NCBI GenBank assembly: GCA_951640195.1
Contig: OX621163.1
Coordinates: 3,720,001 to 3,784,000 of the forward strand
Length of the DNA: 64,000 nucleotides
Source of the DNA: Porpolomopsis calyptriformis
Taxonomy: Eukaryota > Basidiomycota > Agaricomycetes > Agaricales > Hygrophoraceae
Direction: 5' to 3'
Shown here: positions 22,738-34,560 of the stretch, in pieces
Position numbering within the stretch: position 1 is the first letter of the stretch
Layout of the letters: each line of letters starts with the position of its first letter
Program-made: the position numbers and the translations under genes
The notes under the pieces: model-generated
Told to the model about the DNA's origin: nothing
The model's database searches: none
The model's input: the letters and a program-made list of their open reading frames with translations, nothing else

Positions 22738-23506
22738 ATGCCCACTCGCAATAAGATCCAAGCCCAACTTGCAGAACTGCAAGTCTTACTCGAAAACGAA
22801 GAACAACGAGAGCGCGAGGAAGCGGAGGAGGCCCGGAGGGTGGAGGAAGAGCGTTGGTTGGCAGAGGAGCAATGGGCGGCTAGAAAGGTGGCCAAAGCTG
22901 CAAAAAGGGAGGCAGCAAGGAGGGTAAAGGAGGCGGCTTGAACAGCAGAGCAGGCGGAGATGGCAGCGGAGGAAAGATCAGGGCAAGAGGCCTTGATCAG
23001 ACGGCTGTAAGTATTTTCTTTTTTATCCACTTTATTCCAGAGTTGACTGGAGTTCGTTTAGGAGGGCTCCATGCAATCCTTATATTAGGAAAGTGAGCGC
23101 AGAGGAGTGTGTGTGGCTGACCAGACAGGGGAAGGCCTGGAGTTATACCACCTGCCAACAGGTAAAGGCCAAATGCTGGGTGGGGGAAGAACCAGCAAAA
23201 AGGAAACGTGTCTGGAGTACCACAGAGGAACCGGAGCACAGAGGAAAAAGGCAACATGGAAATGCAGAGTCATCGGAGATGGTGAATCTGAGGGAGGAGT
23301 TGCAAGGAGTTCGGGGGGAGATGAAGAAGATGAGAATGGAGATGAAGAGAATGAGGGAGTCCATGGAAAGGACTGAGGAGTTGTTAGATGGAGATTACAA
23401 GGATAGTGGAGAAAGCGGAGAAAGGTCGGAGGAGCTGGAGGAGTCAGAGATGTCAGAGGAGGAAATGCCCATAAGGGATGTAGAAATAGTCCCTTCAATG
23501 GAATAG
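22738..23506 (+). pseudogene. Antisense spliced gene inside A-prime (second copy)
   Basis: Exon 1 22738-23006, 34-nt intron 23007-23040 (GTAAGT..TTCCAG), exon 2 23041-23506; the joined frame is continuous across the splice. Exon 1 encodes MPTRNKIQAQLAELQVLLE followed by a Glu/Arg/Ala coiled coil. One TGA at 22939 (CAA or CGA in the ancestor) breaks it. Exon 2 has P-C-N-P, C-V-W and CQQVKAKCW, so here some cluster cysteines are changed (CEPC to PCNP, SCTAC to SYTTC). It ends in an acidic coiled coil with EEMPIRDVEIVPSME. The stops lie at different places from copy A, so the reading frame was probably whole when the two copies moved. Confidence 0.75.
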
Positions 23507-23553
23507 ATAATGATTTTTGAATCAAAGAAAAGGATAAATAAGAGTGAAAGAAA

Positions 23554-26500
23554 TCAATAGTCAGGTCTGGGTTTCTCCAGATAAGCGGAGTGGAACTCTG
23601 AGACGAGTTCCGAAGCATGTCCTAGCTCAGTAGCAAGGATCCATGAGGTTTCTTTGTTGGTACCTTCATAGCCTTCCCAACGAACCAAATACAATAATTT
23701 GCATAAGCGATGCCTATTATCAATTTTTGAGTCTAGGATTTCGGAGATCTCGAACTCCGGTTCTCCATCTATGATTACCGGAGGAAGCGGAGGTTGTACT
23801 TGGTTCAGAATCGTATTCGGTGAGGCTGGTTCCAACTGTGATACATGAAAGACTGGATGGATAGCTTTCATAGAACTAGGCAAACAGAGAGTATAGGAAT
23901 GGGTTCTAACTTGGGCAATAACCTTGAAAGGACCTAAGTTCTTCTCCGAGAGTTTCTTGGAGGGTCTGGTAGTTCAGAAAAACTTGGCCTTTACGAAGGC
24001 TTGAGTTCCTATTTCGAAATCAGGGGCTGGAATGCGCTTTAAGTCAGCATAGTGCTGATAACACTTTTGAGCTTCGGAGATGGTATTTCGGAGTTTGGAG
24101 TGGAGTTCGTCCAAATCAACAGCTAGTTCTCTGGCTCGAATGGAAGTAATATCACGCTCAGGGTGTACTGAAATATTAGGATGATAACCCTTGTTAGTGA
24201 AAAAAGGGGATATCCCAGTAGTAGTGTTCGGAGCATTGTTATATGCAAATTCCGCAATAGCCAGGAGATGGGACCAGTTGTCCTGTTGATAGTTACAATA
24301 CATCCATAGGTATTGCTCCAAGGTTTGATTAACTTGTTCGGTTTGTCCATCACCTTCCGGATGATACCCAGAGGTAAAATGGAGACGCATGTCAAGGACT
24401 TTACCCAATGACTGGAAAAAGTGGGAGACGAACTCCGAGCCTCAGTCACAGGTGACATGTGAGGGAACTCCATGTTTGGAGAATACATGGACAAGGAAAA
24501 GTTGAGTGAGTTGAGGAGCAGTGATGGTGTTAAAGGTTGGTATGAAAATAGCTTGTTTGCAGAATCAATCAACAACAATAAGAATAGCGGAGAATTCATC
24601 AGAGTTAGGGAGTTGCTCGATGAAATCCATGGAGATGGAATTCCAAGGCTTCTCCAGAATTGGGAGTTGCTTGAGCAAACCATAAGGTCGATAGTGAGGG
24701 ACTTTGGACCTAGCGCACATAGTACAGGAGTTACAGTAATCCTTTACAAAGGTCTGGAGTTCCGGCCATGTGTATTCTCGTCGGATCAATTCAAGCGTTT
24801 TGTTTTGACCAAAATGACCAGCAATTGGATGATCATGCTTCATATGCAAAATTTGAAGTCATAAGTCATCTACATCGGGCACATAGATACGACTATTGTG
24901 ACGAAGGAAACTAGAGGTGTCAATAGTCCATCGGACATTGGAGTTGGCATTGGAGTTGAACTCCACAACCTCTAGGTGCTCCATAGCCACTGGATCATTA
25001 TGAAGTGAACTCCAAATTTTCAAGTGGAGGGAGTCTACATCTATAATGAATGCAGCTTTTAACACTGGATCCAATAAGGATAAAGCTCATAGGGACGAAG
25101 CCAGTTGCTCCGAGGTAAAAACTGGTCAGAGATTCTGAGGATTGATACTGGCGTAGTCGCTATCTCCCTCTTTAGGATTTATGTCATATCGACGCGTTAA
25201 GAAGTCCGGTTTTGCTCTGAGTTTTCCGGGGCGAAAACGAATGACAAGATTAAAGCCCAATAAAAATTCAGACCAATGAGCCTGATGACGTGATAGGAGT
25301 TTGGTCCTAGAAAAATACACCAAATTCTTGTGATCAGTGACAACGTCGACTGGGTCAGAAGAGCCTTCAAGGTAATGTCGCCAGTTGCGAAAACTATCGT
25401 GAATGGCTAATAGCTCCTTGTTGTGGATATCGTAGTTCAACTCTGGCGGAGTTAAAGTCCAAGAGTAGAACGCGATGGGATGTAATGATTCATCCTCAGC
25501 GTAAGTTGATAAGATGCCTGCTATAGTGTAGTCAGAGGCATCTGTTTCTACTACCAGATGTGATCCTGGAGTGAAATTGACAAGAACAGGAGTGGAAGTG
25601 AAGGCCTGCTTCAGGGATTCAAATGCAAATTTGCATTGAGTATTGAAATTCCACAGAATGTTTTTCTGGGTCAGTCGCATAAGCGGAGATACCAATCCCG
25701 AGTAGTTATTGATAAAACGCCTATAGAAATTTCCAAAACCTAAGAACGACTGGACATCCTTGATTTTCCATGGTTCCAGCCAATCCAGGATAATTTGAAC
25801 TTTGGCAGGGTCCATGGTAATTCCACCAGGGGAAAGGATAAATCCAAGGTATTCAATCGTATCTTGATGAAAGAAACATTTCTCCAGTTTTCCGAAAAGA
25901 CTGTTAAATCGGAGTCTTCGGAGTACCTCGCGGACATGTCTCCAGTGATCTGCAACGTTATCCGAGTAGATAAGGATATCGTCAAGATATACTACAATGG
26001 AGATATCGGAGAGGTTGGAGAAAATCTTGTTCATGAAACATTGAAATGTTGATGGGGCATTGCATAGACCTAAGGGCATAACCAAGAATTCGAAAGCACC
26101 ATATCTGGTATGGAGAGTGGTTTTCCATTCATCCCCTTCTGCGATTCGTACATTGAAGTATCCAATTCACAGATCAATTTTGGTGTAGATACGACCTTTA
26201 CTGGCATGGTCCAGGAGATTGGAGATGAGTGGAAGTGGGTAACGATCTTTCTTGGTGATTTTATTGATGCCTCAATAGTCCACGCATAAATGTAAGGAAC
26301 CATCTTTCTTGCAGATGAAAATGATCGGAGCACCGCCCAGAGATCCAGAGGAACGTATCCAACCTTTTCTAAGGTGCTCATCCAAGAATATACAAAGGGC
26401 TTCTTGTTCCGCAACAGTAGGAGAATAGATGTGTCCCAGTGGAGGTGTCGTACCTTCCTGTAGATCAATATGGTGATCACTATAACAATGAGGAGGAAGA

Positions 26501-27240
26501 CATTTAGATTTTCCTTCACTGAAAACATCAGCATAGTCATGATATTCTGGAGGAACTTTCACATAAAACATAGGGTCTGGAGGAACATCAGAGATGTTAA
26601 CAGAACGCGCTTTTGAAATATCAGCAGTTTGAAGAACAAATGATTGAGATCCTTCTTGCTTGCTAGCATGTACAAATGCGGCTGCCGAAATAATGGACAC
26701 AGGAGGAAGTGAAGTCAGAGTTGGAATCAGAGCTGGAGGGTCAAGCGGAGTTGCCTCAGAGAGTATGGGTGTCGATGATGAAGACAAATACATCAGTTTT
26801 GGTGTCCCAAATGAAATACTGCTTGTAACCCAGTCAATCAACGGATTGTAGCGGGTAAGCCAGTTGAATCCAAGAACAGCAGAACATGATGCATCCAACG
26901 GAGTGACCAAAAACTTAATATCTAGAGTTTCTCCAGACGGAAATTGGACAGGGAGGATAACTTCCACATCAATGGTTCTCCCTTGAGATCCATCAAATAA
27001 TTGGAGTTGCTTCGGAGGAAGCGGAGATGTTTTGAGCTTGTTTCGGTGAATGAAATCAAAGTCCAAGAAACAGTGTGTGGATCCTGAATTGATAAGAGTT
27101 GGAATAGATAACGAGTCGATAAATAAAGTAATTAGAAAGGAATCAGAGCAAGGAATGGAAGCGTTGAGCTTTACAATAGAAGATGCAGGAATGGTTTCAA
27201 TGCAGTCCACATTCCGTGTCTCATGCAGACTGCCTCCTAT
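23554..27240 (-). pseudogene. A-prime pol polyprotein
   Basis: Same order as in A. The protease LINSGSTHCFLD, again Asn for Asp, is at about 27080. RT MPLGLCNAPSTFQ and YLDDILIYSDN are near 26060-25970. RNase H (VVETDASDYTIAG) is near 25540, and the integrase HHCC segment (HMKHDHPIAGHFGQNK, CTMCARS) at 24850-24700. The core is HPEGDGQTEQVNQTLEQ near 24350. The chromodomain is at 23555-23760 (YLVRWEGYEGTNKETSW). Stops at 26272, 25087, 24859 and other sites are mostly TGA. The catalytic boxes of RT and integrase are present, so loss of function comes from nonsense codons and the protease change. Confidence 0.9.
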
Positions 27241-28463
27241 TTTTCCGGAGCAGCTGGAGGGGCGCTCGGAATAGGAGTAGGGGATTCCTGAGTGGATGGT
27301 TCAGTGACAGTAGTAGCACATCCAGAAGCCTTCTTTGAAGCAGAGGAACCAGACTTTGGACATTCCTTTGCCATATGACCTGGGGATCCACAAAACATAC
27401 ACAAGTTATTATCCAAACAACGTTTTCATTTGGCTGGAGTAAGCTTTCTGTCTTTTCCGAGTTTATTGGAGAGGTCAGGATGCTTCGGAGTTGAGGTAGT
27501 CGGAGTGGATTTCATAGGAGTTTTCTTGAAAGTAGAAGGTGTTGTTGGAGTTGAAGGTGGTTTAGGAGCATTCGTTGGAGGTGCCGGAGCATGACCAGAG
27601 TCCCGCTTAAGCTCTCCTTTACATTCCCAATACCTAGCATCAATCATTTGAGCTAATTCCTTCATAGCTACCAATGTGGCTGGTTTTCCGACTTGAGACA
27701 TTTGATCCTTGATTCGATCTGGAAGACCATGGTAAAAGATATGCTGCAGTGCTCCGACGTCCCATTGGACTTGAACTGCTAGCCTATTGAAGTGCACAAT
27801 ATATTTGGCGATCCGTTGATTATCAAACATCTTCAAAGATTCCAATTCCGCTTCGGCAGTTCCTATTGGATCCAAAGGTCCAAATTGGTCCTATAAATCG
27901 GAGCCAAACTCCGAGAAGTCTGAGAGGAACAATGGAGGGTTAGGAATAGTCTCCAAAAGGTAAGGTTCAAATAAAGATAACACCATTCCCTTCAGAAACG
28001 ACATAGCATAATTGACCTTAGCTTCATTGGAAGTAAACGCAGAAGGCCTATCCTTGAAATTCAATTGAAGTTGAACTAGGAAAGGTCAGAGTTTCATTGG
28101 ATCAGAGCCATCGAAAGGATCAGGCTCTCGGACTTTGGATTTTGTGGGTTTAGCTCCAGAAGAAGCTTGAGCGATGGTGGCAATATTTTGAAAAGCCATG
28201 ATCAATCTCTCTTCAGCTGTCTCCTGTTCTGGAGCTTCCTGAGCTGGCTGGACTTGAGGTGTCTCTTCAACTGAAGTTGATGCTTGACCTTGAGTGGTCT
28301 GCGGAGTTACGGGTCATAATGGATTTTCTCGATCATGAAAAGCAGTAGGGAGCCTTTCAGATATACGCATAGTCGGAGACACAGGACTTGTTTCGGAGTT
28401 GGTTGGAGATAATCGACTTCTAGTTGAAAATCCCATGAAACGTTCGAGAGTGTGTTGTGTCAT
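27240..28463 (-). pseudogene. A-prime gag polyprotein
   Basis: ATG at 28463-28461. The capsid-like part is near 28090-27610, a Pro/Thr linker follows, and the zinc knuckle is at about 27410-27360. Three stops interrupt it, including TGA at the position of an Arg codon present in A (28312). Unlike A, the stretch before the knuckle is in frame (NAPKPPSTPTTPSTFKK). Confidence 0.8.
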
Positions 28464-28485
28464 CGTGAATAAAAACCCGAGCTAG

Positions 28486-28753
28486 AGACAGAATATACTG
28501 TTAGGTCCGAAGTTTCGGAGTTGATTTCAGAGATTGGAGTTGAATAAACGACAGGACTTAGTTGATATTCTGTCTACAGATACAGGAAAAAATGCAGTAC
28601 TTATATACCTGCTAGATAATTATATCTGAGACATAGTGACGACAGAGGACATCATAAGTAGGAAACATGTGAAAAGTATGGAGTGTTCAGAGTTGTTGGA
28701 GTTATTGGAGTTCATTGGAGTTCATCAGAGTTTGTCAGAACTGGGATGTAACA
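28486..28753 (-). repeat. 5' LTR and self-primer site of A-prime
   Basis: LTR 28499-28753 (255 bp). The 11-nt site complementary to the RNA start is at 28486-28496, two bases from the LTR, exactly as in A. Confidence 0.9.
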
Positions 28754-30652
28754 GGTTATGAATCTTTAACCAATTGTGTCTGAGGAAAATCTGAGATTTG
28801 CCGAGGTTTGTGATTCCAAAGTTAATCCATTCAACATAGGTGCCGACCTTGAGCTCAAGCGCAACCATTTCAGAGATGGGTCCCTCAGAGTTGGGTTGTC
28901 CATCAGCATTGTGTACTGGAATGGGTCAAGCAAGCTTAGTTGTGTGAAGGTCGTTTTCATGGACATACTTGATATTGATACATGAACCTTCACAACTGCT
29001 GTCAATGAGAGCAGTAGCAAGGTGTTCAGCATGATTATCCAAGGTAGTGATGACAGTCTTGAGGGTCAATTGATTCCTTGAGCCTGAGCCATGAATGAAC
29101 ACGTGAGGTTCCTTGAGTTTGTGGAGGGCTCAGATAGTGCTCTCCATTGAGAGGGCATTGATTTGATCAATAGTGGTCTGAGTCATCTCCAGCGATTGGG
29201 CAGGGTGAGACCATTTTTGAAGAATTGGGATTGCATAATTAGCCTGTTCCTTAATAGCCTTAACGATATCTAAGGGGGAAGAAAGAGAGTCAATGTCGAT
29301 TGAATTGACAGAAGGGAGAGACAATGATTTGGGAAGGGGAGAAGTAGGGGGTTTGGGGCACTCAGTGGTCACATCTGGCATAGACAGGGTGGGACAAGTT
29401 TGATTGACAGACTTGTTGGTATTAGATAATGTATATGCTGTTATAGTAGTACAAAGAAGGGAAAGAGGGGAAGGGGTAACAAAGGGGGTGTCTGATACTG
29501 TCTGTTCATAATGCCAAAGTAAACATGATTCTGTTGAATAGAGCAAGCGCATCTCTATTGACTGTTGCCAAAATCCTAATCATTCAAGTCAGGGGTAGGT
29601 TTGTCGATGCTGTGTTCCTCTGCAGAAAGGAAGTTCATCAGCTCCAAAATTTCGTCAATGGTCAGTTCGTGCTGGAGAGTGCAAACGTTAACCTTTTTGA
29701 GCTCCTATGGACAATCTTGGTGGAAGTGTCCAATCTGACCACAGTTGTAACACTGATTGGTCTAACACATCTTGCTCAGGTCCATTGGTAAACCCTGACC
29801 TCCATGGATGGTGCCTGACAGCACTTGTTTGTCCTGGGAGAGGGGAGGATGGAAAGACAGGTGAGTAGGAGGGGCAGATAGATGTTGGCGACATTCTTGA
29901 TCTCGGAAACATTCCAACAGTTGGCCAATAGCCACAACCTTGTTGTGGTACCTGGGGTAAGTGGTGGGGAGTGGGGGCGACATGTAAATTTGATGAATGA
30001 TATCCTGGCAGACATTCTTTTCAACAATCTGGATACATTCTTTATCCTGGCCAACAAGGCCAGCTTGGTGGAACAAGAGTTCCAATTTGACGAAGTAATC
30101 TGTAATACCTAAATGTCCTTGTGAGAAATGTTCAACTTCCTCACAAGCACACTGCTCCATGGCATGGTCAGTGAAAACTACATCCAAGATGTCTACAAAA
30201 TCTTTCCATGGGCCAAGGGGGATGAGATTACTAGTGATAGGGTCTGTCTGGCCAAAGTATGCGTCCACATATTACTGGGCCCATTCGGTGGCAATGCCCT
30301 CTTTCATGTAGGACAGGGTGACCAATATCATCTTCTCGGGATCAGTAACTTCACTGCCACAAAGGAAGATGATGACCTAGTGGAACTAGTTCTTGTGGAG
30401 TTTTTTGTCGCCATTAAAAACATCGGGTTGGGCAAGTTTGATTATTTTAGAGACTGAGGCCATGGATGTTGTTTGCATGGGGGGAAGTGGATTCGAAGGT
30501 GGAGGTGGAGATGAAGAAGGGGAAGGAACTGGAGAGAAATGAGGGACAGGATTCAGTTCAGAGGGGGAGGGAGACCTTCTCAGTGGAGGAGAGTCTTTCA
30601 GTTTCTTAGGGGGATCCAGGAGCAGTTGTTGCAGGGAAGTTGGGGTGCTCAC
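28754..30652 (-). pseudogene. E gag and protease start
   Basis: Start at 30652 (MSTPTSLQQLLLDPPKKLK), Pro/Ser-rich N-terminus, then a capsid-like domain (PLGPWKDFVDILDVVFTD, HLGITDYFVKLELLFHQAGL, about 30230-30030). A zinc knuckle CYNCGQIGHFHQDC is near 29755-29710. The protease-like region follows at 29110-28760 and is cut at the A-prime insertion. Stops and frameshifts are frequent. The homologue order matches Ty3 gag. Confidence 0.75.
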
Positions 30653-31582
30653 TTTCGCAGGAGTGGATGATGAGTGAGAGAGTGGTGGTGGGGTTCAGAG
30701 AAAGTGGGGACATCTGAACGCGAAAGGTGAGAGTGTGTCTATTGGTCATGGAGTGGGGAGAGTGGTGGGTCTGAGAATGGAGAAGATGGAGGCAGTCGAG
30801 GGGTTGAGGATCTGAGATGACAAGGGTGAGTGTATATTAGATGTGTCGACAGCATCCTGGAACTCTAATTCGTCGTCTGTGAGCCTGAAGTGTGGTTGAT
30901 AGGATCCTGTATGGGGAGGTGTGGTGACAGGTTGTCTCAGATGTGGATCCCTCTGATGTGACCAGAGGATCCGCGATGATAGAAAACATGAATAGAAGAG
31001 GTGAGAAAGTTTGCAACAAGTACTTGGGAATGAAAGATTCTGACACGGATGTGGTTAAACATACATGGTTTGATTTTGAGGAAGGGGTTGAGACTGTCCA
31101 AAGAATCCGGAGGCAAAGGAGCAGTGTAAAAAGAGTCCAAAGAGAGCAAAGAATGGGACGAGGCAGGGGAACGGTTGGTGGAGATGGGAGGAGTGATGTT
31201 GAATGCAAGATGGGAGAACTCAAGCGCAAAAGCTTTGAGTTGATCTTAGTTGATGTCTAAGGCATCAACAGCTTGCCATTCCAAATAGCTAATGAGGTGA
31301 TTCATAGAAGCCTGAAGGGGTTGATGTGGGGGAGAGTAGGAGGGGGGCAGAGTGGATGAGGATCAGTCCAGGGTGGTGGTCACATTTGATACCATGTGAG
31401 GATGTCTTGAGGGGTCTCTTGTGGTTTTCAAAGCAAAAGAGGATGGGCCATTCAGGGGGAGTCTGGTGGGATTCCGGGGAGGCAACAGTGATAGCTTTTG
31501 TCTGGTAACCCAAAACAATAGTGGTTGGTGTTAGACAAATCTTCTCCAGGGACTCTTGTGAAGATAAGTGAGGTGAGGGAAG

Positions 31583-31840
31583 AGTTCTGTTCTTCTGTTA
31601 TGTCAGCAGTGGTAACTCAGGTCACTTCAATGTAAATCACAGAGAAGCTAGCGCATAAACTAGTGGTAACAACATTGAAGAATAGAACTGGGGTATGTAC
31701 AAGCATTCTGTACTTTACTTATACTCCACCTAGGTCTGGACTGTGATTTTGATAACCATGACAATGATCCATGGAATGGTTGACTAATGTGCAGTATTGC
31801 GCAGCCTTGCGCAGCTACTACAGAGTTGCTGTGCAGCACA
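31583..31840 (-). repeat. 5' LTR of E with self-primer site
   Basis: On the element strand the LTR ends CTGACATAACA at 31596. It contains TATAAG (31723-31718), and 34 bp later AGTTCTATTCTTC (31689-31677). Directly after the LTR, 31595-31583 reads GAAGAACAGAACT, complementary to that site in 12 of 13 positions. The outer end at about 31840 (TGTGCTGC) is a guess, because no second LTR is in the window. Confidence 0.6.
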
Positions 31841-31971
31841 TCTTCATCAGCCAATAGTGTTATTGCCTCTAATCTAGGAGAATATAAATAGAAAGATTAG
31901 ATAAGGGAAGATAAGATAAGATAAGACCAAAGATAAGGAAAGTAGTTGAGATGACAAAATGAAGTGGCCAT
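31841..31971. other. Short spacer between E and C3
   Basis: 131 bp without coding signal. It holds an inverted repeat TCTAATCT/AGATTAGA around 31869-31900 and a run of GATAA repeats (about 31898-31930). Confidence 0.5.
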
Positions 31972-33100
31972 GATACACCACCCTCTAAAAATGGAAAGAT
32001 GCAACGACATGTTACCAATATCAAAAGGATAGTCTTGCCTTGCAGAAAGAGTCCTCCATGTCCCGACCCCAATACTCCAACCCCTTTCCTACCCGAGGAT
32101 CATCTGTGGCTGCAACAGCAACCTGCCAAACATCAGTAGCCCCCACAGTCAAAAGAGAAGAGTCTTCCTCTTCTGCCCTTATGATCCCATACAGAAATTG
32201 CTATTCCTACAGCCAACTAGGGCACTTCGCGAATGCCTGCCCCAACTGTGTCACTGGTGATGTGAAGAATTTACCCAATACCTCTTCCTCATGTTGAGGA
32301 GGATATTATCGAGGCAGAGGAGGTTTCCAAGGACAAGGACAAGGACAAGGCTGTGACATACATGTCATTACTGCTAAGCTTAATGTGGAGAATGTCAACT
32401 CACCTGCTACACTAGCAACAAGCAAGACTCCATCAGATATGGCAAAATGTGGTATATGCAATTGGTCAGATAATCAAAAGAAGAGGCTGGCAACGGACCT
32501 GAAGTCCCAGGGTTTTTGAAAGGTTTGGACAATTTGCCCAACATTATGGACTATACCACTCGATGTACCATTACCCCATGCAATTTATTTCAAATTCTTG
32601 GTGCTATCGAAAAGGGCGATTCAGGACTCACAATGGATGTTTGGATCAAAGGTTCAGAGACTGGTCGATGTGTCCCTGCCATGTGTCTTATTGATAGTGG
32701 AGCTTCTGGAAACTTTATGGATGAGACCTTTGCAACTTGTCACAAATTTACTCTTCAGGATTTGGAAACCCCAATCCCTGTACGGAATGCCGATGGGTCA
32801 GAGAACCGAGGAGGCCCAATCGTTTTTGACACTGATGTCTGGATAGAAGCTCTAGGTGGACACACTGAAAGGATCCATTTGGAAGTGACCAACCTTGGAT
32901 CCAAGATTGATATTATCCTTGGCTACCCATGGCTCAGAGCTCAAAACCCTAGTATCAATTGGGAGAAGTCAACACTGGCCCTCAGGAGTAAAGAGACTTC
33001 TTGTCAGTATTGTAGTGGCGAAGCAGAGCCCTCTGTGGTAGAATTAGTCTCACTAGCAATTACAAGTATTTCAAAATCAGACGAAGCTTGAGCCAGCATA
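31972..33100 (+). pseudogene. C3 gag end and protease
   Basis: The gag tail has a degenerate zinc knuckle YSYSQLGHFANAC (about 32205), with both first cysteines lost. The protease region at 32516-33091 keeps MCLIDSGASGNFMDE with its catalytic Asp near 32690, followed by GYPWLRAQNPSINW, typical of Ty3 proteases. Compare C4 and C5, which carry the same block with other mutations. Confidence 0.8.
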
Positions 33101-34560
33101 GTAGAGGAAGATATGCGAAAGTTTATACTGGAGGTCTATTGGAAAGACTATACTAGTGTCTTTGCCAAGGAGTCCTTTGATTACCTTCTACCTCATTCTG
33201 AGTTCAATCACATCATTGACCTTACAGATAACTTCGTACCCCAGAGTGATATGACTTATCTAATGTCCCCTTGAGAGAAAGAATTCCTAGTGAAGTTTTT
33301 AGATGAAAACATGGCTACTGGACAAATATTCAAGGGATCTTCACCTCAAGCTGCCCCCTTCTTCTTAGGAAAGAAAGCTGAAGAAATTAATGTGAAAGGA
33401 CAAGATACTGGATATAGACCAATCAAAGACTACCATTATCTGAATCACTTTACAGTTCCTGACCACTATCCCCTGCTACTCTTGCATCAAATTGTTTAAC
33501 AACTGAAGTTGCGATCTGCTGCATTATTCACAGTTGTGGACATCTGATGGGGATTTAATAATATTTGAATCAAAGAAGGTGACAAATGGAAAGCTGCTTT
33601 CAATATGATTGAGGGACTCTTCATTCCAAGAGTGATGTTCTTTAGTTTACAAAATTCTCCAGCTATGTTCCAATGAATAATTGATATGCAATTTGCTGAA
33701 GTGCTAAGATCAGGTTGTGTTTTTATCTATATCAATGACATTCTCATCTGTGGAGATGATCTAGAAGAAGTGCATTACTGGACATTCAAAACCCTTGAGA
33801 TTATGAAGAAGTACAAACTCTCCTGTAACCCCGTCAAATGTCAATTTGAGAAGGAAGAAGTAATCTATCTGGGAATGACCTTAACAAAAGGTCATATCAG
33901 AACTAATCCCAAGAAGGTCAAAGCTATAGCTGAATGGCCCGAACCTTGAACCATTAAACAACTCCAATCCTTCCTCAGAAGCATGAACTTCTGGAGAAAA
34001 TATATCAAGGATTTTTCAAAGATTGCCCAACCACTTAACCAGTTACTCCGCAAAGATGCTGTATGGGAATAGACCCCCAAATAACAATGCACCTTTGATC
34101 ACTTTAAGCACTCCCTCACCAATGCCCCCATCATCAAAGTCCCAGACCAAGACCTGCCATATTACTTGGAGACTAACACCTCTGGATTTGCCTTAGGAGG
34201 TATATTGTCTCAACTACATGGAAACGAATGGAAACCCATAGGCTTTCACTCAAGATCATTAACCCCTGCTGAAAAGAAATATCTGACTCTCGATGCCAAG
34301 CTTTTGGCTATAATGGACTGTCTCAAGACATGGCAACATCTTTTGGAAGGCTCAAGACATGACCTTTTAATCTGTACTGACAGTCTTGCTCTCAAATATT
34401 TCAGTATTGCTTGTGTGTTATTCAGATGATGCGCTCATTGGTTAGAAATTTTATGAAGATATGAGTACAAAATCGAGTATGCCCCAGGGAGAAAGAACAA
34501 AGCTGATGGATTGTCCAGGCATCCGGACTATTTCTATGAAGGTAAAGGCAAGGTGGAAAA
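33101..34560 (+). pseudogene. C3 reverse transcriptase and RNase H
   Basis: RT blocks YRPIKDYHYLNHFTVPDHYP (33410), then FTVVDI and FSLQNSPAMFQ. The catalytic box is read as YINDILICGDD (33730), where YIDD is expected: the first Asp is Asn through a CG-to-CA change. The thumb has YLGMTLTKGHI. RNase H starts at ETNTSGFALGGILSQ (34167), again with Asp changed to Asn, and ends with the connection PGRKNKADGLSRHPD near 34490-34530. Six or more stops. Confidence 0.85.

Larger units (their letters stand above)
22314..28753 (-). mobile_element. A-prime: second copy of chromovirus A, complete
   Basis: 6440 bp, LTRs 22314-22568 (3') and 28499-28753 (5'), with a perfect 5-bp target duplication GGTTA at 22309-22313 and 28754-28758. 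Same gene order as A. It keeps the 10 bp that A lost in gag but has other small differences, so the equal total length is a coincidence of indels. It lies inside the protease region of E. Confidence 0.97.
20979..31840 (-). mobile_element. E: Ty3/gypsy element, minus strand, split by A-prime and cut by C1
   Basis: 5' LTR at 31596 to about 31840, gag at 30652-29700, protease to 28760, then after A-prime RT and RNase H to 20979, where C1 begins. The remaining RNase H, integrase and 3' LTR lie left of C1 and outside the window. The protease frame stops at 28754 and resumes at 22313, flanked by the A-prime duplication GGTTA. The leader at 30653-31595 is long and I see no convincing coding region in it. 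Confidence 0.8.

Noticed and set aside
22314..28753. Identical total length of A and A-prime (6440 bp) as a sign of very recent duplication
   Set aside because: The copies differ by several compensating indels, for example 10 bp in gag, and by many substitutions, so the equality is chance.
30837..31260. Possible gene in the E leader on either strand
   Set aside because: Low-complexity Ser/Pro/Leu composition, overlapping frames, no motif and no splice model.
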